A stretch of DNA of 64,000 nt from Streptomyces parvus (GTDB lineage Bacteria > Actinomycetota > Actinomycetes > Streptomycetales > Streptomycetaceae): assembly GCF_032121415.1 (NCBI RefSeq), contig NZ_CP135079.1, forward strand, positions 1,302,001 to 1,366,000, written 5' to 3'. Position 1 is the first letter of the stretch, and each line of letters begins with the position of its first letter. Shown piece by piece: positions 23,991 to 32,957 of the stretch. The notes beneath the pieces were generated by a model that worked only from the letters and a program-made list of their open reading frames with translations, was not told the DNA's origin and made no database searches. The position numbers and the translations under genes are program-made.

Positions 23991-25171
23991 CAGACGGACG
24001 CCTTCAGCTCGGCCTCGATCTTCTCGATGAGCCGCTCCTCGACGTCCGGCAGGCCGATCTGCTGGACCAGCTCGGCGAAGAAGCCGCGCACGACCAGGCG
24101 GCGGGCTTCCTCGGCCGGGATACCGCGGGACTGGAGGTAGAAGAGCTGCTCGTCGTCGAAGCGGCCGGTCGCCGATGCGTGGCCGGCGCCGACGATCTCG
24201 CCGGTCTCGATCTCCAGGTTGGGCACGGAGTCGACCCGGGCGCCGTCGGTGAGGACGAGGTTCCGGTTCATCTCGTAGGTGTCGGTGCCCTCGGCCGCGG
24301 CCTGGATGAGGACGTCGCCGATCCAGACGGCGTGCGCGCCGTCGCCCTGGAGGGCCCCCTTGTACACCGCGTTGGACTTGCAGTGCGGGGTGTTGTGGTC
24401 GACCAGGAGGCGGTGCTCCTGGTGCTGGCCCTTGTCGGTGAAGTACAGACCGAAGAGCTCCGCCTCGCCGCCGGGGGCCGCGTAGGCGACCCGGGGGTGC
24501 AGGCGCACGACGTCGCCGCCGAAGGTGACGACGACCGACTTGAAGGAGGCGTCCCGGCCGACCAGCGCGTTGTGCTGGCCGACGTGGACGGCCGTGTCGT
24601 CCCAGTCCTGGACGGAGACGACGGTCAGCTTGGCGCCGTCGCCCAGGACGTAGTCGACGTTGGCGGCGAGCACCGCGTCACCGGTGTGGTCGATGACCAC
24701 GACGGCCTCGGCGAAGGCGCCCAGCTCGATGAGCTGGTGGCCGAAGGCGGTGCCGCCCTCGCCGTGCACGGCGATCCGGATCGGCTCGGTGAGCACGGCT
24801 TCCTTGGCGACCGTGACGACCGACGCCTGCTCGAAGGAGCTGTACGCCTGGGCGGCGACCCGGTCCACCGGGGTGCCGCCCCTGCCGAGCCGCGAGTCGT
24901 CCCGGCCGACGGTCTCGACGGTGACACCCTCGGGGGCCTCGATGGCGACCTTCACGCCGCTGCCAGTGGCAACGGCGGTGCCGTCGTGCAGTCCGCGCAG
25001 GCGCTCCAGCGGCGTGAAGCGCCACTCCTCCTCACGGCCGTGCGGGACGGGGAAGTCCGCGACGTCGAAGGACGGGGGTGCGCTCATGCGGGTGGCGACG
25101 GTCGACTCGGCGGCGACCGCGATGGAGCCGGCGGTGGTGGAGCCCACCGGAGTGTTCTGAGCCTCAGCCAT
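23990..25171 (-). CDS. sufD: Fe-S assembly scaffold protein SufD
   Basis: 393-residue SufB/SufD-family protein. The beta-helix core and C-terminal segment HASATGRFDDEQLFYLQSRG, RLVVRGFFAELVQQI are characteristic, as is VDHNTPHCKSNAVYKGALQG. It forms SufBC2D with SufB and SufC. The ATG at 25171 (MAEAQNTPVG) is used; a Thr-rich extension upstream is open but unconserved. The 98-bp gap to sufB is the only sizeable gap in the operon. Confidence 0.94.
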   Translation of the reverse strand: MAEAQNTPVGSTTAGSIAVAAESTVATRMSAPPSFDVADFPVPHGREEEWRFTPLERLRGLHDGTAVATGSGVKVAIEAPEGVTVETVGRDDSRLGRGGTPVDRVAAQAYSSFEQASVVTVAKEAVLTEPIRIAVHGEGGTAFGHQLIELGAFAEAVVVIDHTGDAVLAANVDYVLGDGAKLTVVSVQDWDDTAVHVGQHNALVGRDASFKSVVVTFGGDVVRLHPRVAYAAPGGEAELFGLYFTDKGQHQEHRLLVDHNTPHCKSNAVYKGALQGDGAHAVWIGDVLIQAAAEGTDTYEMNRNLVLTDGARVDSVPNLEIETGEIVGAGHASATGRFDDEQLFYLQSRGIPAEEARRLVVRGFFAELVQQIGLPDVEERLIEKIEAELKASV

Positions 25172-25269
25172 GGCTGTCGTAGTGCTCGCTTTCTCAGTCA
25201 AGAAGGGGGGTGGTTCGGTGGGGCGGGGACGGCCGCGAACGGCCGTCCCGGTGGTCCTCGGGTGCGGAC

Positions 25270-26691
25270 CTAGCCGACCGAACCCTCCATCTGCAGCTCG
25301 ATCAGCCGGTTGAGCTCCAGGGCGTACTCCATGGGCAGCTCCTTGGCGATCGGCTCGACGAAGCCGCGCACGATCATCGCCATGGCCTCGAACTCGGTGA
25401 GTCCGCGGCTCATGAGGTAGAAGAGCTGGTCCTCGGAGACCTTGGAGACGGTCGCCTCGTGGCCCATCGACACGTCGTCCTCGCGGACGTCGACGTAGGG
25501 GTAGGTGTCCGAGCGGGAGATCGTGTCGACGAGCAGAGCGTCGCAGAGGACGTTGGACTTCGCGCCCGGCGCGCCCTCGCCGATCTCGATCAGTCCGCGG
25601 TAGGACGTACGGCCACCGCCTCGCGCCACCGACTTGGAGACGATGTTCGAGGAGGTGTTCGGGGCCATGTGGACCATCTTGGCGCCGGCGTCCTGGTGCT
25701 GGCCCTCGCCGGCGAAGGCGATGGACAGGGTCTCGCCCTTGGCGTGCTCGCCCATCAGGTAGACGGCCGGGTACTTCATGGTGACCTTGGAGCCGATGTT
25801 GCCGTCGACCCACTCCATGGTCGCGCCCTCGTAGGCCACGGCCCGCTTGGTGACCAGGTTGTAGACGTTGTTCGACCAGTTCTGGATGGTCGTGTAGCGG
25901 CAGCGGCCGCCCTTCTTCACGATGATCTCGACCACGGCGCTGTGCAGCGAGTCCGAGGAGTAGATCGGGGCGGTGCAGCCCTCGACGTAGTGGACGTAGG
26001 CGTCCTCGTCGACGATGATCAGCGTCCGCTCGAACTGGCCCATGTTCTCCGTGTTGATACGGAAGTAGGCCTGGAGCGGGATGTCCACGTGGACGCCCTT
26101 GGGCACGTAGATGAACGAGCCGCCGGACCACACGGCCGTGTTCAGCGAGGCGAACTTGTTGTCACCGACCGGGATGACGGTGCCGAAGTACTCCTTGAAG
26201 AGCTCCGGGTGCTCCTTCAGCGCGGTGTCGGTGTCCAGGAAGATGACGCCCTGCTCCTCCAGGTCCTCGCGGATCTGGTGGTAGACGACCTCGGACTCGT
26301 ACTGCGCGGCGACACCGGCGACGAGGCGCTGCTTCTCCGCCTCGGGGATGCCGAGCTTGTCGTACGTGTTCTTGATGTCCTCGGGCAGGTCCTCCCAGGA
26401 GGCGGCCTGCTTCTCCGTGGAGCGCACGAAGTACTTGATGTTGTCGAAGTCGATGCCCGACAGGTCCGAGCCCCAGCTGGGCATGGGCTTCTTGTCGAAG
26501 AGCTTGAGGCCCTTGAGCCGCAGCTTCAGCATCCACTCGGGCTCGTTCTTCTTCTGCGAGATGTCGCGGACGACAGCCTCGGAGAGACCGCGCTTCGCCG
26601 CCGCGCCTGCCGCGTCGGAGTCGGCCCAGCCGAATTCGTACGTACCCAGACCCTCGAGCTCAGGGTGGGCAGTCTCCGTGGGGAGCGTCAT
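25270..26691 (-). CDS. sufB: Fe-S assembly scaffold protein SufB
   Basis: 473 residues. Diagnostic segments are [20 protein letters not shown] near residue 35, [19 protein letters not shown] near 188, [18 protein letters not shown] near 230 and the C-terminal [20 protein letters not shown]. SufB carries the site where the nascent cluster is built. The ATG at 26691 follows GAGGAA and overlaps the sufR stop by 4 bp. Confidence 0.96.
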   Translation of the reverse strand: MTLPTETAHPELEGLGTYEFGWADSDAAGAAAKRGLSEAVVRDISQKKNEPEWMLKLRLKGLKLFDKKPMPSWGSDLSGIDFDNIKYFVRSTEKQAASWEDLPEDIKNTYDKLGIPEAEKQRLVAGVAAQYESEVVYHQIREDLEEQGVIFLDTDTALKEHPELFKEYFGTVIPVGDNKFASLNTAVWSGGSFIYVPKGVHVDIPLQAYFRINTENMGQFERTLIIVDEDAYVHYVEGCTAPIYSSDSLHSAVVEIIVKKGGRCRYTTIQNWSNNVYNLVTKRAVAYEGATMEWVDGNIGSKVTMKYPAVYLMGEHAKGETLSIAFAGEGQHQDAGAKMVHMAPNTSSNIVSKSVARGGGRTSYRGLIEIGEGAPGAKSNVLCDALLVDTISRSDTYPYVDVREDDVSMGHEATVSKVSEDQLFYLMSRGLTEFEAMAMIVRGFVEPIAKELPMEYALELNRLIELQMEGSVG

Positions 26692-27431
26692 GCGGGGTTC
26701 CTCCCGGCCGTGCTTGCAGATGCTGAATGGGTGGTCTGTGGGGGTGCTGCGTGGCCACTTCGCGGCACGTAGGTCGTGCACACGCCGTCGCCGTGGGCGA
26801 GGGTGGCCAGCCGCTGCACATGGGTCCCGAGGAGGCTGGAGAAGAACTCCGTCTCCGCCTCGCACAGCTGTGGGAACTGCTCGGCGACATGCGCCACCGG
26901 GCAGTGGTGCTGACACAGCTGTTCGCCCTGCTGCGGGCCCGGCGCGCTTCGCGCCGTAGCAGCGTACCCGTCGGCGGACAGGGCCCTGGCCAGGGCCTCG
27001 GTCCGCCCCTCGGGGTCCGCGGCCTCGACCGCCGCGCGGTACACCTCGCCCATCGCCGCCATCCGGGCGCGGGCGAAGGCGATGACCGCCTCGTCCCCGC
27101 CGGATTCGGCGATGAAGCGCAGTGCCTCGGCGGCCAGCTTGTCGTAGGAATGGTCGAAGGCGTCCCGGCCGCAGTCGGTCAGGGCGAACACCTTGGCGGG
27201 CCTGCCGCGGGTCCGCGCCCCGTACACCCGCTGTTCACGGGCTTCGACGACATCGTCGGAGACGAGTGCGTCCAGATGGCGGCGGACGGCCGCCTGGGTG
27301 AGACCCAGGCGCCCCGCGAGGTCCGCGACGGTGGAGGGACCGTGGTCCAGGATGGAGCGCGCGACCCGGTTGCGCGTCGAGCGCTCACCGGTCGCGAGTT
27401 CCTCCTGAGGAGCCCGTCCGTCGTATTTCAC
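26688..27431 (-). CDS. sufR: Iron-sulfur cluster-sensing repressor SufR
   Basis: 247 residues. An ArsR/DeoR-like winged helix ([21 protein letters not shown], about residues 35-55) is followed by a sensing domain with a Cys cluster, [20 protein letters not shown], near 185-204, the expected Fe-S ligands. It heads the suf operon and is thought to repress it when holo. The GTG at 27431 is chosen: there is no Shine-Dalgarno before it and a possible -10 (AACAAT) ends 7 nt upstream, so the message may be leaderless. Longer frames to 27503 run through the operator and are rejected. Confidence 0.92.
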   Translation of the reverse strand: MKYDGRAPQEELATGERSTRNRVARSILDHGPSTVADLAGRLGLTQAAVRRHLDALVSDDVVEAREQRVYGARTRGRPAKVFALTDCGRDAFDHSYDKLAAEALRFIAESGGDEAVIAFARARMAAMGEVYRAAVEAADPEGRTEALARALSADGYAATARSAPGPQQGEQLCQHHCPVAHVAEQFPQLCEAETEFFSSLLGTHVQRLATLAHGDGVCTTYVPRSGHAAPPQTTHSASASTAGRNPA

Positions 27432-27444
27432 AACACCATTGTTG
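27431..27444 (-). promoter_or_regulatory. SufR operator
   Basis: CAAC-ACCATT-GTTG, a palindrome of the form CAAC-N6-GTTG, which I recall as the SufR box described in Streptomyces avermitilis. It covers the last bases before, and the first base of, the sufR GTG. It also overlaps a candidate -10 (27438-27443) that has TTGTCA 18 bp upstream (27462-27467). Repression by promoter blockage fits. Confidence 0.8.
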
Positions 27445-27503
27445 CGTAATTCGTTCGCCCCTGACAACCACGGTCCGAAACGATCTACGGTGCGGTTCGT
27501 CAC

Positions 27504-27517
27504 TTAGGGTTACCTAA
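27504..27517. promoter_or_regulatory. Possible DtxR/IdeR-type iron box
   Basis: TTAGG-GTTA-CCTAA is an inverted repeat whose right 12 bases match the DmdR/IdeR iron-box consensus half (AGGCTAACCTAA) at 10 of 12 positions, while the left flank matches poorly. It lies between sufR and the divergent ABC transporter, so iron control of either unit is possible. Confidence 0.4.
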
Positions 27518-27567
27518 TCTGGCCCCGCGGGACGGCCTCTCCGGGGCGCTGCCTAGACTGGTGCGCC

Positions 27568-28494
27568 ATGGAGAACGAGCCCGTCGTACAGGTCACCGGC
27601 CTGGTGAAGCGGTACGGCGCGAAGACCGCGGTGGACGGCCTCGATCTGGTCGTCGCGGCCGGCGCGGTGACCGCCGTCCTCGGCCCGAACGGCGCCGGGA
27701 AGACCACCACCATCGAGACCTGCGAGGGCTACCGCCGCCCCGACGCGGGAACCGTACGCGTCCTCGGGCTCGACCCGGTCGCCGACGCGGAGCGGTTGCG
27801 CCCGCGGGTCGGGGTGATGCTCCAGTCGGGCGGCGTGTACTCCGGCGCCCGCGCGGACGAGATGCTCCGGCACATGGCCAAGCTGCACGCCCACCCCCTG
27901 GACGTGGACGCCCTGATGGAACGCCTCGGCCTCGGCGGCTGCGGCCGCACCACCTACCGGCGGCTCTCCGGCGGCCAGCAGCAGCGGCTCTCCCTGGCCC
28001 TGGCGGTCGTCGGCCGGCCCGAGCTGGTCTTCCTGGACGAACCGACCGCCGGCCTCGACCCGCAGGCCCGCCGGTCCACCTGGGACCTGGTCCGCGAGTT
28101 GCGCGCCGACGGCGTGTCCGTGGTGCTGACCACCCACTTCATGGACGAGGCCGAAGCGCTCGCCGACGACGTCGCGATCATCGACGCGGGCCGGGTCATC
28201 GCCCAGGGCAGCCCGGAGGAGCTCTGCCGGGGCGGCGCGGAGAACACCCTGCGCTTCACCGGCCGCCCGGGGCTCGACCTCGGCTCCCTCCTCAAGGCGC
28301 TGCCCGACGGCTGCGGGGCCGCCGAGCCGCTGCCGGGGACGTACCGGATCACCGGGAGCATCGACCCTCAGCTGCTGGCCACCGTGACCTCCTGGTGCGC
28401 CCAGCACGGCGTGATGCCCGACGGCATTTCGGTCGAGCGGCACACCCTGGAGGACGTCTTCCTCGAACTGACCGGCAAGGAGCTGCGCGCATGA
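27568..28494 (+). CDS. ABC transporter ATP-binding protein (ABC-2 export type)
   Basis: 308-residue ABC ATPase: Walker A LGPNGAGKTTT near residue 38, signature LSGGQQQRLSLAL near 135, Walker B VFLDEPTAGLDPQAR near 155 and switch His in LTTHFMDEAEAL. The roughly 90-residue C-terminal extension is typical of ABC-2 drug/lipid/heme exporters. The ATG overlaps nothing, but its stop overlaps the permease start by 4 bp. Divergent from sufR. Proximity to ctaA/ctaB is common in actinomycetes and may hint at a role linked to heme or cytochrome assembly. Confidence 0.9.
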   Translation: MENEPVVQVTGLVKRYGAKTAVDGLDLVVAAGAVTAVLGPNGAGKTTTIETCEGYRRPDAGTVRVLGLDPVADAERLRPRVGVMLQSGGVYSGARADEMLRHMAKLHAHPLDVDALMERLGLGGCGRTTYRRLSGGQQQRLSLALAVVGRPELVFLDEPTAGLDPQARRSTWDLVRELRADGVSVVLTTHFMDEAEALADDVAIIDAGRVIAQGSPEELCRGGAENTLRFTGRPGLDLGSLLKALPDGCGAAEPLPGTYRITGSIDPQLLATVTSWCAQHGVMPDGISVERHTLEDVFLELTGKELRA

Positions 28495-29258
28495 GCGCCG
28501 GTACGTACACCCCGCGCCCCGGCGCCGCCCCGCTCCCCCGGATGATCGCCGCGCAGACCGCGCTGGAGACCCGGATGCTGCTGCGCAACGGCGAGCAGCT
28601 GCTGCTGACGGTGATCATCCCGACGCTGCTGCTGGTCCTGTTCAGCGCGGTGGACATCATCGACACGGGCTCGGGCGCGTCGGTCGACTTCCTGGCCCCG
28701 GGCATCCTGGCGCTCGCCGTGATGTCCACCGCCTTCACCGGCCAGGCCATCGCCACCGGCTTCGAACGCCGTTACGGGGTCCTCAAACGGCTCGGGGCCT
28801 CTCCGCTGCCCCGCTGGGCGCTGATGACCGCGAAGACGCTGTCGGTGCTGGTCACCGAGGTGCTCCAGATCGTGCTGCTGACGGCGATCGCCCTCGCGCT
28901 CGGCTGGTCGCCCGAGGGTGATCCGTTCTCGGTGCTGCTGCTCCTCGTCCTCGGCACCGCCGCGTTCTCCGGGCTGGGGCTGCTGATGGCGGGGACGTTG
29001 AAGGCGGAGGCGACACTCGCCGCCGCCAATCTGGTCTTCCTGCTGCTGCTGGTCGGCGGCGGGGTCATCGTGCCGCTGGACAAGTTCCCGGACACGGTGC
29101 AGTCGGTGCTCGGGCTGCTGCCCGTCTCGGCGCTCTCGGAGGGGCTGCGGGACGTCCTCCAGCACGGTGCGTCGATGCCGTGGGCCCAGGCCGCGATCCT
29201 CGCGGTGTGGGCGGTGCTGGGGCTCGGCACGGCGGCGACGTTCTTCCGCTGGGAGTAG
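28491..29258 (+). CDS. ABC-2 type transporter permease
   Basis: 255 residues with six hydrophobic segments, including LLLTVIIPTLLLVLFSAV and LAAANLVFLLLLVGGGVIVP. FERRYGVLKRLGASPLPR is the usual cytosolic elbow motif of ABC-2 permeases. It pairs with the ATPase encoded just upstream (ATGA overlap) to form an exporter. Substrate unknown. The gene ends 78 bp before ctaA on the same strand. Confidence 0.9.
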   Translation: MSAGTYTPRPGAAPLPRMIAAQTALETRMLLRNGEQLLLTVIIPTLLLVLFSAVDIIDTGSGASVDFLAPGILALAVMSTAFTGQAIATGFERRYGVLKRLGASPLPRWALMTAKTLSVLVTEVLQIVLLTAIALALGWSPEGDPFSVLLLLVLGTAAFSGLGLLMAGTLKAEATLAAANLVFLLLLVGGGVIVPLDKFPDTVQSVLGLLPVSALSEGLRDVLQHGASMPWAQAAILAVWAVLGLGTAATFFRWE

Positions 29259-29336
29259 GCCCCGCAACGGGCGGTTTCCGGTCAAGCAGACACGTACCCA
29301 CCCCCTCGTGAAAACGCGCACAAGCCCCGTCCTACG

Positions 29337-30323
29337 ATGGTCCGCGTGGAAACCCCCATCTCCCTCATCGCCAAGCGCTGGACGCCGTCCACCAAGATGG
29401 TGAAGCGCGCCGCGCTCTCCGCCGTCGTGATGAGCGTCTTCATCATCGTCACCGGCGGGGCCGTCCGGCTCACCGGTTCGGGGCTCGGCTGCGACACCTG
29501 GCCCAAGTGCACCGACGACAGCCTGTTCGCGACGCCCGAGCAGGGGCTGCACGGTGCGATCGAGTTCGGCAACCGGATGCTGACCTATGTGCTGTCGGCC
29601 GCGGTCGGCTGGGCGATCATCGCCGTCAGTTCGATGAAGCCGCGCCGCCGCAAGGTGACCCGGCTGGCCTGGTCGCAGTTCTGGATCGTGCTGGGCAACG
29701 CCGTCCTCGGCGGGATCACGGTCTGGGCGGGACTCAACCCGTGGACGGTGGCCGGGCACTTCCTGCTGGCCAACGCGCTCCTGGCGATCACCGTGATCAC
29801 CTGGGTGCGGATCGGCGAGGGCGACGGCCCGCCGCGGCCCCGGACCCCGCTGCCGGTGCGCCGGCTGTCCTGGGCGATCCTCGCGACCACGGTCGTCCTG
29901 ATCGTGCTGGGCACCTCCGTGACCGGTTCCGGCAAGCACGCCGGCGACAGCAGCGACGTACCGCGCATGCCGTGGGACTGGTCGGCCGCCGCCCATGTCC
30001 ACGCCGTCGCCGCCTGGGTGGTCTGCGCCCTGGCCATCGCGATGTGGCTGGCCCTGCGGGTGGTCGACGCGCCCGCCGACACCCGGGCCCGCGCCCGTGA
30101 CCTGCTGTTCGTCCTACTCGCCCAGGGCGCGATCGGTTACGTGCAGTACTTCAGCGACGTCCCCGAGATCCTGGTCGGCGTCCACATGTTCGGCTCGGCC
30201 ATCATGTGGATCGCCGTGGTCCGCCTGGTCCTGAGCATGCGCGAGCGCGGAGACGGCGCGACCGCCCCCCTGCCCGGCCCGTCCGCCGAGCGACCGGAGA
30301 CGGCACCGGCGACGGCCGTCTGA
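29337..30323 (+). CDS. ctaA: Heme A synthase CtaA (COX15 family)
   Basis: 328 residues with eight transmembrane segments and the family cysteine pair in LGCDTWPKC near residue 50. Conserved heme-ligand histidines lie in GLHGAIEFGNRM, TVAGHFLLANALL, AHVHAVAAW and GVHMFGSAIMW. It oxidises heme O to heme A for cytochrome aa3 oxidase. Heme O would come from CtaB, encoded 1.4 kb away on the other strand. A GTG three codons in (29346) is an alternative start. Neither start has a strong ribosome binding site. Confidence 0.92.
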   Translation: MVRVETPISLIAKRWTPSTKMVKRAALSAVVMSVFIIVTGGAVRLTGSGLGCDTWPKCTDDSLFATPEQGLHGAIEFGNRMLTYVLSAAVGWAIIAVSSMKPRRRKVTRLAWSQFWIVLGNAVLGGITVWAGLNPWTVAGHFLLANALLAITVITWVRIGEGDGPPRPRTPLPVRRLSWAILATTVVLIVLGTSVTGSGKHAGDSSDVPRMPWDWSAAAHVHAVAAWVVCALAIAMWLALRVVDAPADTRARARDLLFVLLAQGAIGYVQYFSDVPEILVGVHMFGSAIMWIAVVRLVLSMRERGDGATAPLPGPSAERPETAPATAV

Positions 30324-30337
30324 CCGGCACACGAGCG

Positions 30338-30382
30338 ACGGGTGAGGGGCGGCGGGCCTGAGGGCCGCCGCCCCTCACCCGT
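30338..30382 (+). terminator. Terminator after ctaA
   Basis: A 16-bp perfect stem (30338-30353 with 30367-30382; arm ACGGGTGAGGGGCGGC) around a 13-nt loop, 14 bp after the ctaA stop. It is also positioned to end transcripts of the decayed gene on the other strand. Confidence 0.85.
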
Positions 30383-30393
30383 GTCCCGGCCTC

Positions 30394-31149
30394 TCACCCC
30401 AGCCCGTACACCCGGCGCGCGCTGCCCGACCCGACCATCGTCGCGACCCTGGCCGCGTCCTGGCGGGTCCACGCGCCGTCCTCGACCCAGCCGCCCAGCA
30501 CCCGCTCCACCGCCTCGCCGAACTGCCGCGCCCACCAGGTGGAGTTCCGGCAGAGCCCGGGCCCACTGGAGAACAGCAGCCTGCCGAACGGTGCCGGCTC
30601 CATGATCTCCGCGAGCACGGCCGCCGCCCGCACCCCCGTCCGCGCCGGTACGGCCCCGAGGTCCGCGTAGACGTGCGGATGCCGGCCGGCGAGCGCGGCG
30701 GTCTACCGGTGGTACGGGGAGCCGTGCAGGAGGACGAGGTCGCAGCCGTGCCCCTCGGTGGCGGCGGCGAAGACGGCGGGGCAGGCCGGGTCCGCGGCGC
30801 CCAGGCGCGGTTGCGGCGGCAGCCCGCAGGCCACCGCGGACCAGCGCAGATGATCCAGCAGCTCCGGTTCGACGGGCACCCCGCCGCCCTCCCGGCCCGC
30901 CGTGCCCCGGCGCGCCTCCTCCCGCCGGGCCGGCCGGCGTCCGGCAGCCGGGCGGGCAGTGCGCTTCGAGACCGAGCAGCGGCGGGCACCAGCAGCGCAC
31001 GGCGAAGCCGGTCCGGGTGTCGAAGAAGGTGGTGCCGGGGGCGCGGGCGGCGCCGAGCCGGGCCTCGAAGGTGCCGAGGCCCAGCTCGGTGCGGAGCACG
31101 CCGTGGCGGTTCTGGTCGACAGATCGGCCACGGGCACGGTGTCGGTCAT
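30394..31149 (-). pseudogene. Decayed amidohydrolase-family gene
   Basis: Pieces of one amidohydrolase are spread over frames. MTDTVPVADL (from ATG 31149) shifts at about 31120 to VDQNRHGVLRTELGLG and GTTFFDTRTGFAVRCWCPP. After about 30950 the frame shifts again to LLDHLRWSAVACGLPP and CDLVLLHGSPYHR, which meets an in-frame TAG (30703-30705). It then resumes as GRHPHVYADLGAVP and ends VRRVYGLG-like at 30394. Near 30560 the family motif ALPELHLVGA is in a third frame between two local shifts. The middle also appears shortened by 100 residues or more. At least four lesions make a sequencing artefact unlikely. Confidence 0.82.
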
Positions 31150-31247
31150 CCGGGGGCTCCCTGGGACGGCGCGGGTACGCACGGCCTGACGGGTGAGCGC
31201 CGGGTCAGGTGTGCCCGCCGCGGCACCCGCCGGGAGCGGAAGCCGCG

Positions 31248-31625
31248 TCAGCGGTCGTTGGAGGGGCCGCCGACCTGGATCCCGGCCATCCGGGACCACT
31301 CGTAGGGGCCGGTGCGGACCTTGAGCGCGAACTCGCCGTCGAACTCGTCGTGCATCGTGATGCCGGACTTCGCGACCGCGCTCTCGGCCACCGCGTAGGT
31401 CGGGGCCACGAGGTCGCCCCAGGCGCCGTCCTGGCCGACCAGGACGATACGGGCGCCCGCCTGGCCGATGTAGGCGAGCTGTCCCTCCGCGCCGCCGTGC
31501 TTCTTGGCGAACGCGCCGATCTCGCGGGCGAGCTTCGCCGCCCTGCGCTCGGCCCGTGCCGCCTTCCTGGCGTCCGTCCGTGAGGTCTGCTCGGTGTCCG
31601 CTGCGTCTGCTGCCGTCTCTGCCAT
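31248..31625 (-). CDS. Conserved hypothetical protein
   Basis: 125 residues. A helical, Ala/Arg/Lys-rich first half (ARKAARAERRAAKLAREIGA) is followed by GQLAYIGQAGARIVLVGQDG, WGDLVAPTYAVAESAVAKSG and a C-terminal PYEWSRMAGIQVGG. No family assigned; it appears to be an actinobacterial conserved protein. The ATG at 31625 is the start of the conserved part, and a far longer frame runs into ctaB antisense sequence. TAGCAT ends 7 nt before the ATG with no Shine-Dalgarno, so it may be leaderless. Confidence 0.75.
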   Translation of the reverse strand: MAETAADAADTEQTSRTDARKAARAERRAAKLAREIGAFAKKHGGAEGQLAYIGQAGARIVLVGQDGAWGDLVAPTYAVAESAVAKSGITMHDEFDGEFALKVRTGPYEWSRMAGIQVGGPSNDR

Positions 31626-31656
31626 GAACAGGATGCTACCGACGGGTAGACGAACT

Positions 31657-31704
31657 GGCGACGGGCGGGTCGCGTGGCTTGTGCCACGCGACCCGCCCGT
31701 CGCC
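31657..31704 (-). terminator. Terminator after ctaB
   Basis: A perfect 22-bp stem (31657-31678 with 31683-31704; arm begins GGCGACGGGCGGGTCGCG) with loop TTGT, 13 bp past the ctaB stop. It is the longest hairpin seen in the window. Confidence 0.92.
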
Positions 31705-31717
31705 GGAAGCGGGGGCG

Positions 31718-32665
31718 TCAGCGGAGGAAGGGGTCCACCGCGACGGCGAGGAAGAGGAGCGAGACGTAGGTGATGGACCAGTGGAAGAGCCGCATCTCCT
31801 TGAGCTTGGCCCCGGTCACCCCGGCCTTGGCGCGGTTCTGCAGGCCGTGGGCCTCCCAGAGCCAGGCGCCGCCGGAGAGCAGCGCCACCGCGGTGTAGAA
31901 CCAGCCGGTGTAGCCCAGCGGGGTGAGCAGCAGCGAGACCGCGACCATCACCCAGCTGTAGAGGACGATCTGCTTGGCGACCACCCGGTTGGTGGCGACG
32001 ACCGGGAGCATCGGCACGCCGACCCGGGCGTAGTCGTCCTTGACCTTCATCGACAGCGGCCAGTAGTGCGGCGGCGTCCAGAAGAAGATGACGGCGAAGA
32101 GGATGGCGGCGGCCCAGGAGACCGTGTTCGTCACGGCCGACCAGCCGATGAGGACCGGCATGCAGCCCGCGATACCGCCCCAGACGATGTTCTGGGAGGT
32201 GCGGCGCTTCAGCAGCATCGTGTAGACGACGACGTAGAAGAGCAGCGCCCCGAGCGCGAGGGCGGCCGAGAGCCAGTTGACCAGCAGCCCGAACCAGAGC
32301 GTGGAGAACACCGCGAGGCCGATGCCGAAGGCCAGGCATTCGCGGGGGCTCACCATGCCCGTGACCAGCGGGCGCTGGGACGTACGGTCCATCAGCGCGT
32401 CGATGTCCCGGTCGATGTACATGTTGAGCGCGTTGGCGCCGCCCGCGGAGAGGTACCCCCCGATGGTGGTCGTGAGGACGAGCCACAGGTCGGGTACACC
32501 CTGGGCAGCGAGGAACATCACCGGAACGGTGGTGATGAGCAGCAGCTCGATGATCCGTGGCTTGGTAAGCGCCACGAATGCCTTGACGCGGGCCCCGAAC
32601 GGGCGATGGCCCCCTGGGCTGGGAGTCAAGGCGACCCCTGCGGGTCGGGACTCGACGGCCGTCAC
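31718..32665 (-). CDS. ctaB: Protoheme IX farnesyltransferase CtaB
   Basis: 315-residue UbiA-superfamily prenyltransferase making heme O from heme B and farnesyl diphosphate. The prenyl-diphosphate-binding motif [18 protein letters not shown] is near residue 80, [17 protein letters not shown] near 145 and [20 protein letters not shown] near 195, with about eight membrane helices. GTG start at 32665 behind CAGGGGTG. It is divergent from tkt. Confidence 0.94.
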   Translation of the reverse strand: MTAVESRPAGVALTPSPGGHRPFGARVKAFVALTKPRIIELLLITTVPVMFLAAQGVPDLWLVLTTTIGGYLSAGGANALNMYIDRDIDALMDRTSQRPLVTGMVSPRECLAFGIGLAVFSTLWFGLLVNWLSAALALGALLFYVVVYTMLLKRRTSQNIVWGGIAGCMPVLIGWSAVTNTVSWAAAILFAVIFFWTPPHYWPLSMKVKDDYARVGVPMLPVVATNRVVAKQIVLYSWVMVAVSLLLTPLGYTGWFYTAVALLSGGAWLWEAHGLQNRAKAGVTGAKLKEMRLFHWSITYVSLLFLAVAVDPFLR

Positions 32666-32957
32666 GCACACCCCTGACAGAGAAATCCCAGCAAGCTCCG
32701 GGCATGGAGGCCCTTGTGAAGACTTGCGCGAACTCGACCACTCTAGACGCTGGGGATACACCGCCCTTCGCGGGGGTGGGGTCGTGTTGAGGGTGACTGT
32801 TCGCCGGATGTGCATTCCGCCGGGAGGCGAACTCCACGGGTCGCCCACACCCTGGAAAGTGCACGGAAAGTGCGCCCGGCAACGGGGGTAGGCTCGACAG
32901 CGCCCGGTGCGGTAACGGTCACCGGTTTACAACAGTGGAGAGGAGCCCTGACTCAGG
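32666..32957. other. Divergent ctaB/tkt intergenic region
   Basis: 292 bp that must hold promoters for ctaB and the tkt operon. A direct repeat GGAAAGTGC occurs at about 32854 and 32865 (11-bp period). GAGAGGAG is the likely ribosome binding site region for tkt. No promoter could be fixed with confidence. Confidence 0.4.

Noticed and set aside
23990..26131. A 713-codon minus-strand frame extending sufD upstream
   Set aside because: The upstream part is out-of-frame translation of sufB; the SufD N-terminus begins at the ATG at 25171.
27561..29258. A single 565-codon frame running through both ABC transporter genes
   Set aside because: Its first half is out of frame with the ATPase. The true ATPase and permease are separate genes with a 4-bp overlap.
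31248..32882. A 544-codon minus-strand frame joining ctaB antisense-frame sequence to the 125-residue protein
   Set aside because: Only the last 125 codons are conserved protein-like; a 22-bp terminator stem lies inside the supposed gene.
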